Shown: positions 1 to 6,680, counted from the stretch's first letter. The stretch is DNA of 13,549 bases from JANXUC01 sp043782485 (GCA_043782485.1 JAYWAL010000086.1:1-13549); one strand, 5' to 3'. The notes: generated from the letters alone by a model not told the origin. A program made the numbers and translations.

Positions 1-2121
1 GATCTTGCCACCCGGCGCGTGACCCAGACTCTTCCTCAGGAAGCGGCGTTTTATGGTGCGGCATTTTCTGCCGATGGCAAAGAGCTGTACGTTTCCGGCG
101 GCAATGAAGATTTGATCTACTGCTATTCGTGGCGCGACGGGGTTGCGGCCCTGGACAAACAAATTGTCCTGGGACAAAAGAAAGAGGACAAAACAGGATC
201 ACGATATCCGGCGGGCCTTGCGGCCTCGAAGCGGGGAAATTTTCTTTACGTTGTGGAGAATGTCGGCGACAGCCTTGCCGTGGTGGACCCATCTTTGGGG
301 AAGGTCGTGCAGCGATTTTCTACCGACCATTATCCTTACGCAGTGGAAGTAGCTGCGGACGGCAACGTGTATGTCTCCGCGTGGGGCGGTCACACCCTTT
401 CGATGTTCCGGACCAACCCGGACGGGACATTGTTCTATAGCGGCCGGCTCGAGGTTGGGCAGCGGCCCTCGGCGCTTAAGTCGAATCCATCCGGATCGCG
501 GTTGTTTGTCGCCTTAGCGGGCACAGACCGGATTGCAGTGGTAGATACACATGCGAGAAAGGTCTTGCGCTATCTCGAAGACAAAGCCCCCGGTGCTCCT
601 TCCCAGGGAAGTACACCCAATGCGCTGAGCCTTTCCCGGGACGGCTCCAAGCTATTCGTGGCCGAAGCCGACAACAATGCCGTCGCCGTCTTTAATACTG
701 CGGAAGGAGCCGCGCAAGGTGGGTTACGTCCGGTTGGCCGCATTCCTACAGACTGGTATCCGACCGACGTTCTGGAAGTAGATAAGGGGCTGCTCATCCT
801 AAATGGAAAGGGGCACGGTAGCCACGCGAACCCAGACGGGCCAACTCCCGGAAAGGGGATCCAACGCCCGTTAGGCTATGACCTTGGCCAGCTCAATGGA
901 ACGCTACGGCTCGTTTCCGCTGATCTTAGTCCCTCGCGATTGGCTTGGGATTCGCGCAGGGTAGCGGAAGCGAATGGCTGGGGCCAGAAGCGATCCAGCA
1001 AGCGATATCCGCCCTTCAAGCATGTGGTTTACATCGTTAAGGAGAACCGTACCTACGATCAAGTTCTTGGTGATATGAAAGAAGGGGACGGTGACCCTAA
1101 CCTGGTGTTCTTCGGCCAGAACGTCTCGCCGAATCATCACGCCCTGGCGCTTCGCTTCGGGCTGTTTGACCGCTTTTTCACTAATGCGGAAGTAAGTGGC
1201 CAGGGACACGTCTGGTCCACGGCGGCTTATGTTACCGATTACGGCGAAAAGACAGTTGCTTCGATGTATTCCGACCGGCGGGCGGACCTTGCTGGCGACG
1301 AAGCCGACAACCCGCTGGGTGGGTATCTGTGGAACCTTGCCGCCAAGAAAGGAATCTGGTTCCGCGACTACGGCGATATAGTGGTCGGGCCCGATGCGTC
1401 GCACGATCTGCCAGCTGACGTAAGCTCCAGCTATCCCGAAACCAACCTGGAGATTCCCGATCAAAAACGGGCCGACGCCTGGATCGAAGAGCTGCGCGAT
1501 TTTGTTCGCAAAGGCGACATGCCGGCGCTGTCCCTCATGTATTTGCCAAGAGATCACACGGTTGGCGGCGCCGCGGGTCATTCGTCGCCGCGGGCCTGCA
1601 TGGCCGATAATGATCTTGCACTGGGCCGAATCGTGGAAGCGCTATCGCAAACTCCATTTTGGCGGGACACGGTGGTCTTTGTGGTGGAGGACGATTCGCA
1701 GGCCGGTGCTGACCACGTGGACTCACACCGCTCACCGTTTCTCGCCATCTCGGCTTATGGCCGCTCTGGTACGGTCCACAGATTCGCTAACACTACGGAC
1801 GTAATAGCGGCCATCGAAGACATTTTGGGAATGGGACGTATGTCCAAATTCGATTACTTCAGCCGCTCTCTGGCAGACATGTTTGCCGCGACGCCAGACC
1901 TCACACCCTACAGCACCATGGTTCCTAAAGTGGATTTGAACGAGATGAACCCGGTACAGGGCGCGGCTGCCAGAATGTCAGAAGGTCTCGATTTTAGTGC
2001 CCCTGATCGCATTGATGATGCGTTATTTAATCGAATACTCTGGGTCATGCTCAAACCGGCCGGCACCGTACCACCGGTCACAAACATGGCACCAGTGCAT
2101 GCGCTTCAGTTAGCTCGGTAA
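1..2121 (+). CDS. YncE-like beta-propeller / phosphoesterase fusion protein (5' partial)
   Basis: The reading frame is open from base 1 (DLATRRVTQTLPQEAAFYG...), which continues a propeller blade, so the GTG at 19 is not the true start and the gene begins outside the window. The first ~1000 bases encode YVTN/YncE-type blades (FSADGKELYVSGG, ASKRGNFLYVVE, LSRDGSKLFVAEADN). From about 1018 a phosphoesterase domain of the acid phosphatase/phospholipase C type (alkaline-phosphatase superfamily) follows. It has IVKENRTYDQVLGD with the metal-ligand-like Asp at 1057-1059, DHT at 1552-1560, then EDDSQ and DHVDSHRSP at 1687-1734, all hallmarks of the metal centre. The family is normally secreted or periplasmic and is annotated as bifunctional YncE/alkaline phosphatase family protein. 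The substrate is unknown. The C-terminal ~70 residues after the catalytic domain look ordinary for the family. Operon context is invisible because the upstream DNA is missing; downstream lies 960 bases of repeats and gene remnants. Confidence 0.93.
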   Translation, partial: DLATRRVTQTLPQEAAFYGAAFSADGKELYVSGGNEDLIYCYSWRDGVAALDKQIVLGQKKEDKTGSRYPAGLAASKRGNFLYVVENVGDSLAVVDPSLGKVVQRFSTDHYPYAVEVAADGNVYVSAWGGHTLSMFRTNPDGTLFYSGRLEVGQRPSALKSNPSGSRLFVALAGTDRIAVVDTHARKVLRYLEDKAPGAPSQGSTPNALSLSRDGSKLFVAEADNNAVAVFNTAEGAAQGGLRPVGRIPTDWYPTDVLEVDKGLLILNGKGHGSHANPDGPTPGKGIQRPLGYDLGQLNGTLRLVSADLSPSRLAWDSRRVAEANGWGQKRSSKRYPPFKHVVYIVKENRTYDQVLGDMKEGDGDPNLVFFGQNVSPNHHALALRFGLFDRFFTNAEVSGQGHVWSTAAYVTDYGEKTVASMYSDRRADLAGDEADNPLGGYLWNLAAKKGIWFRDYGDIVVGPDASHDLPADVSSSYPETNLEIPDQKRADAWIEELRDFVRKGDMPALSLMYLPRDHTVGGAAGHSSPRACMADNDLALGRIVEALSQTPFWRDTVVFVVEDDSQAGADHVDSHRSPFLAISAYGRSGTVHRFANTTDVIAAIEDILGMGRMSKFDYFSRSLADMFAATPDLTPYSTMVPKVDLNEMNPVQGAAARMSEGLDFSAPDRIDDALFNRILWVMLKPAGTVPPVTNMAPVHALQLAR

Positions 2122-2145
2122 AAAGGGAAGAAATGGACAAAACGC

Positions 2146-2199
2146 GGGGACGGACGGGACGTTCCCTAGGTTCGTGGGAAGACAGACGGAACCTTCCCC
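2146..2199. repeat. two tandem imperfect palindromes of the GGGGACGGACGGGAC type
   Basis: Copy 1 (2146-2166) begins GGGGACGGACGGGAC and ends GTTCCC. Copy 2 (2176-2199) begins GGGAAGACAGACGG and ends CCTTCCCC. Each has complementary GGGA/TCCC ends around a GACNGACGG core. Similar GGGGACNGACGGGAC motifs are familiar, from general knowledge, as short dispersed repeats near Y1-type transposases in soil bacteria. They lie 25 bases after the stop of the first gene and could fold in its 3' UTR, but there is no T-run to make a classical terminator. Confidence 0.45.
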
Positions 2200-2229
2200 G
2201 GGTCGCCTCACTAATCTTCGTCAACTGAA

Positions 2230-2518
2230 TTAGCGGCGGCGAGGAGGTCCTTTTGCCGAGGCCTCGGATCCAGCTGGTTCGCGGAACGGTTCCACAGAAA
2301 TGCGCAGGTAACACACTCCGAGCACGGTCAGGGATTCCGTACCGCCCGGCAAGTGAAGGACTGCGCTGTCACCCGCTGCCGACTTCATCAACGCGCGCCC
2401 CCAGAGGTGACACCCAACTGATGTGATTCCGGTTGAGATCGATCTCGTCGGTGCCCACGATACTCACCACTCGCTCCGCTCCCGCGGCGTTGGCATAGCG
2501 CACGGTCGCTCCGAAGAA
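2230..2518 (-). pseudogene. remnant of a GreA/GreB-family transcription elongation factor, C-terminal domain
   Basis: On the minus strand, from 2518, the frame reads FFGATVRYANAAGAERVV, then IVGTDEIDLNRNHISWVSPL. This is the FKBP-like C-terminal domain of Gre factors (GreB-like FFGATV and ISWVSPLARAL motifs), which rescue backtracked RNA polymerase. After SPLGAR this frame hits a stop. The neighbouring frame continues the domain without a gap as MKSAAGDSAVLHLPGG, then TESLTVLGVCYLRISVEPF, to a TAA at 2230-2232. The break lies at 2391-2398 in a GCGCGC run, where two missing bases would restore ARALMK. The N-terminal coiled-coil half is absent: the homology stops exactly where the REP-like element at 2521 begins. 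I see no other Gre sequence further right. A dead gene truncated by a repeat-associated rearrangement fits best. Identification rests on remembered family motifs. Confidence 0.72.
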
Positions 2519-2520
2519 TG

Positions 2521-2639
2521 GCGGGTGGCCCAGGCTTTAGCGATCCGGGTCTCTCTTCCCATAACGGAACCTCGGGTGCCCCACCCCTTGCGGCTGCGCT
2601 CAGGGCAGGCTCTTGCGCTTTTTGCAAGGGTGGGTAGCC
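2521..2639 (+). repeat. REP-like palindromic element, full copy linked to a RAYT remnant
   Basis: It begins GCGGGTGGCCCAGGCTTT and ends GCAAGGGTGGG. The middle has CTCTCTTCCCAT, GGGTGCCCCACCCC and a stem CTTGC/GCAAG around GCTTTTT. This copy carries an extra CTGCGCTCAGGGCAGGC segment compared with those at 3815, 4052 and 6541. Its left end abuts the Gre remnant and its right end leads into the RAYT remnant at 2663. Confidence 0.8.
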
Positions 2640-2662
2640 ACACTGCTAATATCCTGCGAAGA

Positions 2663-2765
2663 ATGGCGGTTGGTCTAACATGGATACTACGGCGCACATC
2701 ACCTGCGCTTTATCATCTGGTTGTGCTATCTGCGCCAGACCCTGCTCCGTATCGGCAGTTATCGC
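2663..2765 (+). pseudogene. RAYT (REP-associated tyrosine transposase) N-terminal remnant, frameshifted
   Basis: ATG at 2663 opens MAVGLTW. After one surplus base the text continues as YGAHHLRFIIWLCYLRQTLL. This parallels the better preserved copy at 6514 (MTVGLHRYYGAQDLHFIPWS) and the typical start of Y1-family REP-associated transposases, where an LHFIT.SCY-like strand follows the start. DNA similarity with the 6404-6540 copy is continuous from the REP element through the spacer into the coding part, so both descend from one REP+transposase unit. Only about 34 codons remain. The HUH and catalytic Tyr regions are gone and the copy is cut by the next repeat at about 2766. It cannot make an active transposase. 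Confidence 0.6.
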
Positions 2766-2820
2766 CACCCACCCTGTACGGGATGGGCATAGAGAGGTCA
2801 AAAGCCTGGGCCACCCGCCC
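2766..2820 (-). repeat. REP-like half element B
   Basis: It reads CACCCACCCTGTACGGGATGG and then AGAGAGGTCAAAAGCCTGGG ending CCACCCGCCC, which corresponds to the outer half of the elements at 4052 and 6541 in minus orientation. The CTTCGC/GCGAAGG hairpin half is missing. Bases 2787-2820 are identical over 34 nt to 2939-2972. Confidence 0.75.
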
Positions 2821-2917
2821 ATTCGATCATCCGTGGACGCAGATCGTAACGGCCCAGGTTAGCGCCAAAGTGCGTCGCGAACCTGGGGCACCCGGCGTAA
2901 AAGAGTCGGTCACCTGC

Positions 2918-2972
2918 CACCCGTCTTGTCCGGGATGAGCATAGAGAGGTCAAAAGCCTGGGCCACCCGCCC
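2918..2972 (-). repeat. REP-like half element C
   Basis: Second half element in minus orientation, with the same layout as the one at 2766-2820 (CTTGTCCGGGATGAGC, AGAGAGGTCAAAAGCC, TGGGCCACCCGCCC). It shares an exact 34-nt stretch with that copy at a spacing of 152 bases. The 97 bases between the two copies (2821-2917) contain no recognisable gene. Confidence 0.75.
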
Positions 2973-3063
2973 AAGAATCATCGACGGAGGCATTTCCCCC
3001 GCTGGGCTTGGAACAGCCAAGGACCTCGGAGTCCGTGTCACAGCGCTGTTCACAATGGACGTC

Positions 3064-3072
3064 TGCTAAACT
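3064..3072 (+). promoter_or_regulatory. possible extended -10 element of a near-leaderless promoter
   Basis: TGCTAAACT fits an extended -10 (TGn plus TAAACT). It ends nine bases before the hydrolase ATG at 3081. Transcription from it would start at about 3079-3080 and give an almost leaderless mRNA, which would explain why no Shine-Dalgarno sequence precedes that ATG. No convincing -35 is seen. Confidence 0.25.
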
Positions 3073-3080
3073 CTGTTCCC

Positions 3081-3809
3081 ATGTCAACGTTTGTCCTCGT
3101 TCACGGCGCATGGCAGTCAAAGGGAACGTGGGACTTGTTGGCCCCTTTGCTGGAAAAGCGCGGCCATAGGGTAATTACGCCTGTCCTCACCGGCCTTGGC
3201 ACAGACCAAAGTCGTCTTTCTCGCGATACTACGCTCAAACAACATGTTGAGGACGTTTCGATTGAGGTGTCAAGGTGCCCGGACCGAGTAATCCTAGTAG
3301 GCCACAGTTACGCAGGGATGATCATTAGCGGTGTGGCGGAGACAAATCCAACCCAACTGCGGCGCTTGGTTTTCTTAGATGCGTTCATTCCGGAAGATGG
3401 GGAAAGCGCACTGGACTTGCTTCCGCCTGAGATTGGCACTTACTTTCGCGGCGTGGCCCGAGACCATGGCGACGACTGGCGGTTACCTGGCGGGGAGGGG
3501 CAACTTGACCTCTGGGGACTTAAGCCGGGAGGGGCACGTGATTTTGTGCGTGCGAGGTTGTGCGATTTCAGTCTGCGTTGCTTTGAGGAGCACATCCATC
3601 TTCCGGCTAATCGGAAAGGCAGCATTCCAGCTACCTTCGTTGCCAGCGTTGCGGAAGAATATCCGGCGAGGCCATTCTTCGCTCCGTTCGCGGCAAAAGC
3701 TAAGGCTTCGGGGTGGGAGGTCGCCGAACTGAATACGGGCCACGATTGCCAAGTCGAATGTCCCGACGCCGTCGCCAACATTTTGCTAGCGGCTGCGCTG
3801 TCTCCATGA
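3081..3809 (+). CDS. alpha/beta-fold hydrolase (EstC / methylesterase-like)
   Basis: A 242-residue protein of normal length for small esterases of the EstC/salicylate-esterase/hydroxynitrile-lyase-like group. The N-terminus MSTFVLVHGAWQSKGTWDLL holds the first strand and oxyanion HGAW loop. The nucleophile elbow is GHSYAG with Ser76, followed by RRLVFLDAFIPEDGES (residues 94-109), typical of this group. NTGHDCQVECPD near the end carries the catalytic His221. The acidic triad member is not obvious: around residues 187-194 the sequence is VASVAEEY rather than a clear Asp motif. There is no signal peptide, so it is cytoplasmic and probably hydrolyses a small ester; the substrate cannot be told. 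No ribosome-binding site is seen before ATG 3081. It stands alone between repeats, with a REP-like element starting five bases after the stop codon. Confidence 0.9.
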   Translation: MSTFVLVHGAWQSKGTWDLLAPLLEKRGHRVITPVLTGLGTDQSRLSRDTTLKQHVEDVSIEVSRCPDRVILVGHSYAGMIISGVAETNPTQLRRLVFLDAFIPEDGESALDLLPPEIGTYFRGVARDHGDDWRLPGGEGQLDLWGLKPGGARDFVRARLCDFSLRCFEEHIHLPANRKGSIPATFVASVAEEYPARPFFAPFAAKAKASGWEVAELNTGHDCQVECPDAVANILLAAALSP

Positions 3810-3814
3810 GTCAG

Positions 3815-3896
3815 GCGGGTGGCCCAGGCTTCGCTCTCTCCCATTCCGGACCGCTGGGTGCCCGCACCCTTCGCGCGCTTTTTGCGAAGGGTGGGA
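3815..3896 (+). repeat. REP-like palindromic element D with perfect 10-bp stem
   Basis: It runs from GCGGGTGGCCCAGGCTTCGC to GCGAAGGGTGGGA. It contains a perfect stem CACCCTTCGC (3865-3874) / GCGAAGGGTG (3884-3893) around a nine-base loop ending in five T. It starts five bases after the hydrolase stop, so it lies in that gene's 3' UTR and may shape or protect the mRNA end. It is inverted relative to the element at 4052-4137. The 155 bases between them (3897-4051) show no gene. Confidence 0.82.
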
Positions 3897-4051
3897 AGCC
3901 GCACCGCCGATGCAATAGAAGCTTTCGAGCGGGCCACTCTCGGAACGAGATCTTCGCCCACCCTCCGTTCACCGCCACCGTCCCGCTGCCCTGACGGTTG
4001 GGTTGCGATACTCCCGGGGCAACCGTACTTGTTCCATTCTATTAAGATTTC

Positions 4052-4137
4052 CACTCCCACCCTTCGCAAAGTGCGCGAAGGACGGGGCACCCCTTGTCCG
4101 GGTGGGGAGAGGAAGGTCAAAAGCCTGGGCCGCCCGC
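4052..4137 (-). repeat. REP-like palindromic element E
   Basis: Minus-orientation copy: CCCACCCTTCGC at 4056-4067, then AAAGTGC and GCGAAGGACGGGGCACCCC, ending GGTCAAAAGCCTGGGCCGCC. Its reverse complement aligns along its whole length with the element at 3815. It abuts the promoter region of the next gene. An upstream in-frame ATG at 4094 lies inside this repeat and is not a credible start. Confidence 0.82.
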
Positions 4138-4139
4138 TT

Positions 4140-4167
4140 TTGCTGTTAGAATTGGGCGTTTTAGAAC
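4140..4167 (+). promoter_or_regulatory. candidate sigma-70-like promoter of the spermidine-synthase-like gene
   Basis: TTGCTG (4140-4145) and TAGAAC (4162-4167) are separated by 16 bases in a locally AT-rich stretch directly after the repeat, about 40 bases before the ATG at 4205. The hexamers match consensus at only 3/6 and 4/6, so this is a weak assignment. Confidence 0.25.
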
Positions 4168-4204
4168 TCATTGTCGTCTTCCTCAGCGTAGAAGGGTGTT
4201 AGGC

Positions 4205-6403
4205 ATGGTGCGATATTTTCTATTTTTTTCCGTTTCGGGTTTTTGCAGTATCTTGTACGAACTTATCTGGCTGAGACTGGCGATGGCGCAATTCAGCGTC
4301 ACCACAGCGTTTGTGTCGATTGTGCTTTCGATGTTCATGGCGGGCCTCGGAATCGGCTCGATGGCAGCCGGGAGGTGGATTCGCCGACATGGAGAGGACC
4401 TTCGGGTCCCTCCACTCCGGCTGTATGCGCTAAGCGAACTTTTGATCGGAGTTTCTGCGCTGGCGGTCCCGCTCGAACTGACCTGGGGACACCGTATTCT
4501 TGAAGCGGTTGCTTCCCACGCCGCGCTATCCTCTGGTCAGTCCTATCTGGTGTCAGGCACCTGGATGGCACTGACTTTAGTACCGTGGTGCGCCTGCATG
4601 GGAGCCACGATTCCATTAGCGATGTTCGCTATCCGCAAGGATGCGCGTTACGAGGCACGCAGGTCGTTCAGTTTTCTTTATCTCGCAAATGTGCTCGGGG
4701 CCGTTGCGGGCGCAATATTACCGCTGTTTCTCATCGAGCTTTACGGTTTTCACGGTGCGCTGCGAGTGGGTGCACTGTTAAATGCCACCATTGCTGCCTC
4801 AGCATTTCTGGCGACCTTAGCCCGCCCGGGTCCAACCGCAAGAACGGATTCGCATTCAGCGATTCCTGTTTCCGTGGAATTGGATCAGCGAAAAAGCACC
4901 CTGGTGCTCTTGTTTATGACCGGCCTGGTCACAATGGGGATGGAAGTTGTCTGGATCCGGCTGTTCACCCCATACCTGGGCACGATCGTTTACGCTTTTG
5001 CTGCCATCCTGGGTTCTTATCTACTAGCCACGTTTGCAGGGTCGCAGGTGTATCGATGGTGGAGCCGCAGCCATCGCCGGGAAAGTAATCTCGCGTGGAT
5101 TTCGCTAGCGATGCTTGGACTGTTGCCGCTTTTGACAGCCGATAGCCGCGTCCATTTAACAATGCGTCTTCGCGTGCTTCTCGGCGTCGCTCCGGTCTCG
5201 GCCGTAATTGGATTTCTTACCCCGATGTTGGTGGACCGTTGGTCGGCAGGCGATCCGGACCGCGCGGGTCGTGCCTATGCCGTCAACGTTGTAGGTTGCA
5301 TCGTGGGGCCGCTCGTGTCCGGTTTCATCCTTCTGCCTTTGGTCGGCGAACATATCTCTATGCTGATATTTGTGTTGCCGTGGTTCGTTATGGCGTTCCC
5401 GAGTTTCGGCACGCGTGCGACGAGCTTGGTGCCCCGGGTGGCGACTGGCGTCGTGCTATTGGCGGCGATTGCGATTTTCACGCTGACTAAAGACTACGAG
5501 ACCCAGTTTCCGAAGCGCGAGGTTTTGCGCGATAGCACAGCCACCGTCATAGCTGCCGAGGTGCCCTCCGAAACGGGAACGGGGACGAAAAAGCGACTAC
5601 TAGTCAACGGCATCGGTATGACGTATCTGGGGCCAGTCACCAAGATGATGGCGCACTTCCCTTTGGCCTCGCTTGATCATCCACCTCGCGAGGCGCTGGT
5701 GATTTGCTTCGGTATGGGGACGACGTTCCGATCAGCACTTTCCTGGGGAATTCCGGTTACGTCAGTGGATCTCGTTCCCAGTGTTCCTAAGCTCTTCCAC
5801 TTTTTCCACGCTGATGCGGCGCAGGTCCTGGCATCGCCGCAGGCGCACATCGTGGCGGATGATGGTCGCCACTATTTGGAGCGGAACCCAGCTCGCTACG
5901 ACGCCATCATGGTCGATCCTCCGCCACCAGTCGAGGCGGCTGGGTCCAGCATGCTGTATTCCCAGGAATTTTACGCGGTGGTTAAAGAGCGGCTGCGGCC
6001 AGGAGGAATTCTTGCCCAGTGGCTACCGAATGGCGACCCCGCCGTGCAAGCCTCGGTGGCCCGTGCCTTGCAAAATTCCTTTCCCTATGTCCGCGTCTTT
6101 CCGTCGGTGGAGCACTGGGGGTGGCACTTTTTTGCGAGCGATCACCCCATCCAAAATAGGAGCGCGGCAGAACTTGTAGCGCGTATGCCAGCAAAGGCAG
6201 TTGCCGATATGATGGAATGGGGTCCAGCGAAGGTGCCAGACGAGCAGTTTGGTCTAATGCTCTCGGCGGAAATGGGCACGGAACAACTGGTTGCCATGGC
6301 ACCCGCTACTCCGGCTCTTCAAGATGACCGGCCCATCAATGAATATTACTTTCTTCGAACGCCCGAGGCCAACCTGAAATGGATCGTGAGGAAACTTTTC
6401 TAG
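4205..6403 (+). CDS. multi-pass membrane protein fused to a spermidine synthase-like domain
   Basis: A 732-residue protein. Residues ~1-430 form about 12 or more membrane segments, opening FFSVSGFCSILYELIWLRL and AFVSIVLSMFMAGLGIGSMA, the usual start of MFS-like N-terminal domains fused to spermidine synthase. Residues ~440-715 are the Rossmann aminopropyltransferase fold. It has VICFGMGTTFRSALSW (499-514, nucleotide-loop position), the strand-2 acidic residue D522, ADDGRHYL (551-558), D571 in YDAIMVDPPPP at the catalytic Asp position, LYSQEFY, and the C-terminal DDRPINEYYFLR. Whether it makes polyamines is uncertain, because the SAM-loop reads FGMGTT rather than the usual glycine-rich GGG-type loop. 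ATG 4205 is chosen because GAAGGG (4191-4196) precedes it at eight bases and the membrane domain starts at once; the longer frame from 4094 only translates repeat DNA. Monocistronic by appearance. A RAYT remnant begins right after the stop. Confidence 0.88.
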   Translation: MVRYFLFFSVSGFCSILYELIWLRLAMAQFSVTTAFVSIVLSMFMAGLGIGSMAAGRWIRRHGEDLRVPPLRLYALSELLIGVSALAVPLELTWGHRILEAVASHAALSSGQSYLVSGTWMALTLVPWCACMGATIPLAMFAIRKDARYEARRSFSFLYLANVLGAVAGAILPLFLIELYGFHGALRVGALLNATIAASAFLATLARPGPTARTDSHSAIPVSVELDQRKSTLVLLFMTGLVTMGMEVVWIRLFTPYLGTIVYAFAAILGSYLLATFAGSQVYRWWSRSHRRESNLAWISLAMLGLLPLLTADSRVHLTMRLRVLLGVAPVSAVIGFLTPMLVDRWSAGDPDRAGRAYAVNVVGCIVGPLVSGFILLPLVGEHISMLIFVLPWFVMAFPSFGTRATSLVPRVATGVVLLAAIAIFTLTKDYETQFPKREVLRDSTATVIAAEVPSETGTGTKKRLLVNGIGMTYLGPVTKMMAHFPLASLDHPPREALVICFGMGTTFRSALSWGIPVTSVDLVPSVPKLFHFFHADAAQVLASPQAHIVADDGRHYLERNPARYDAIMVDPPPPVEAAGSSMLYSQEFYAVVKERLRPGGILAQWLPNGDPAVQASVARALQNSFPYVRVFPSVEHWGWHFFASDHPIQNRSAAELVARMPAKAVADMMEWGPAKVPDEQFGLMLSAEMGTEQLVAMAPATPALQDDRPINEYYFLRTPEANLKWIVRKLF

Positions 6404-6514
6404 CCGGTCAGCAGGATCCCTTGGAGGGACGAGAAGCGGTCGACGCCGGCAACAGGACCAAGGGATGAAGTGCAGGTCCTGAGCGCCGTAATAACGATGC
6501 AGCCCAACCGTCAT
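6404..6514 (-). pseudogene. RAYT (REP-associated tyrosine transposase) N-terminal remnant
   Basis: On the minus strand, ATG at 6514-6512 starts MTVGLHRYYGAQDLHFIPWS followed by CCRRRPLLVPPRDPADRL. This resembles the N-terminus of Y1/HUH single-strand transposases of the REP-associated type, which recognise REP hairpins. About 37 codons survive; the homology ends at the stop codon of the spermidine-synthase-like gene on the other strand. No HUH motif or catalytic Tyr remains, so the copy is dead. It lies 26 bases from the REP-like element at 6541-6625, and the same REP-spacer-ATG order appears at 2521-2765. The family call rests on remembered motifs and this repeated linkage. Confidence 0.65.
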
Positions 6515-6540
6515 ACTGGCGTAAGATATCAGCAGTATGG

Positions 6541-6625
6541 CCTCCCACCCTTGCAAAAAGCGCAAGGATGGGGCACCCTGCGTTCCGGAATGGGAAAGAA
6601 AGAGCAAAAGCCTGGGCCACCCGCC
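6541..6625 (-). repeat. REP-like palindromic element F, linked to a RAYT remnant
   Basis: A complete element in minus orientation: CCTCCCACCCTTGC, AAAAAGC, GCAAGGATGGGGCACCC, then GAGCAAAAGCCTGGGCCACC ending CGCC. The stem is CCTTGC/GCAAGG. Together with the spacer 6515-6540 it forms the 5' side of the transposase remnant. It lies 55 bases before the next gene's start and so within its promoter/leader region. Confidence 0.85.
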
Positions 6626-6680
6626 TTGAATCTTCTCGAGTTTATACCTGCTCAAGATTACTTCCCAAAGAGGTCGATAC

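Noticed and set aside
904..1581. 225-codon minus-strand open frame inside the phosphoesterase gene
   Set aside because: It is antisense to a well-conserved catalytic domain and shows no recognisable motif of its own.
2512..2669. 13-bp direct repeat CGAAGAATGGCGG at 2512-2524 and 2657-2669 as a target-site duplication
   Set aside because: The left copy is made of the Gre codons FFG plus the repeat's own GGCGGG end. The right copy is the RAYT start context, also found in related form at 6514. Sequence continues as transposase remnant beyond it, so it does not bound an insertion. Probably coincidence.
2423..2938. Plus-strand open frame of 171 codons
   Set aside because: It runs through two or more repeat elements (peptides such as SKAWATRP are repeat translations), the RAYT remnant and the Gre remnant on the wrong strand, and has no Shine-Dalgarno sequence. 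It is open only because the DNA is GC-rich.
2766..2972. CRISPR-like array from the repeated 34-mers
   Set aside because: There are only two identical units with a 118-base gap, other diverged copies are in both orientations, and there are no cas genes.
3865..3893. Rho-independent terminator after the hydrolase gene
   Set aside because: The 10-bp stem is strong, but the T-run is in the loop rather than after the stem, and the same hairpin recurs in repeats not placed after genes. It is treated as part of the repeat.
4094..4204. 37-residue extension of the spermidine-synthase-like protein
   Set aside because: It translates the repeat element at 4052-4137 and would put a basic tail before the first membrane helix. 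ATG 4205 has GAAGGG at the right spacing.
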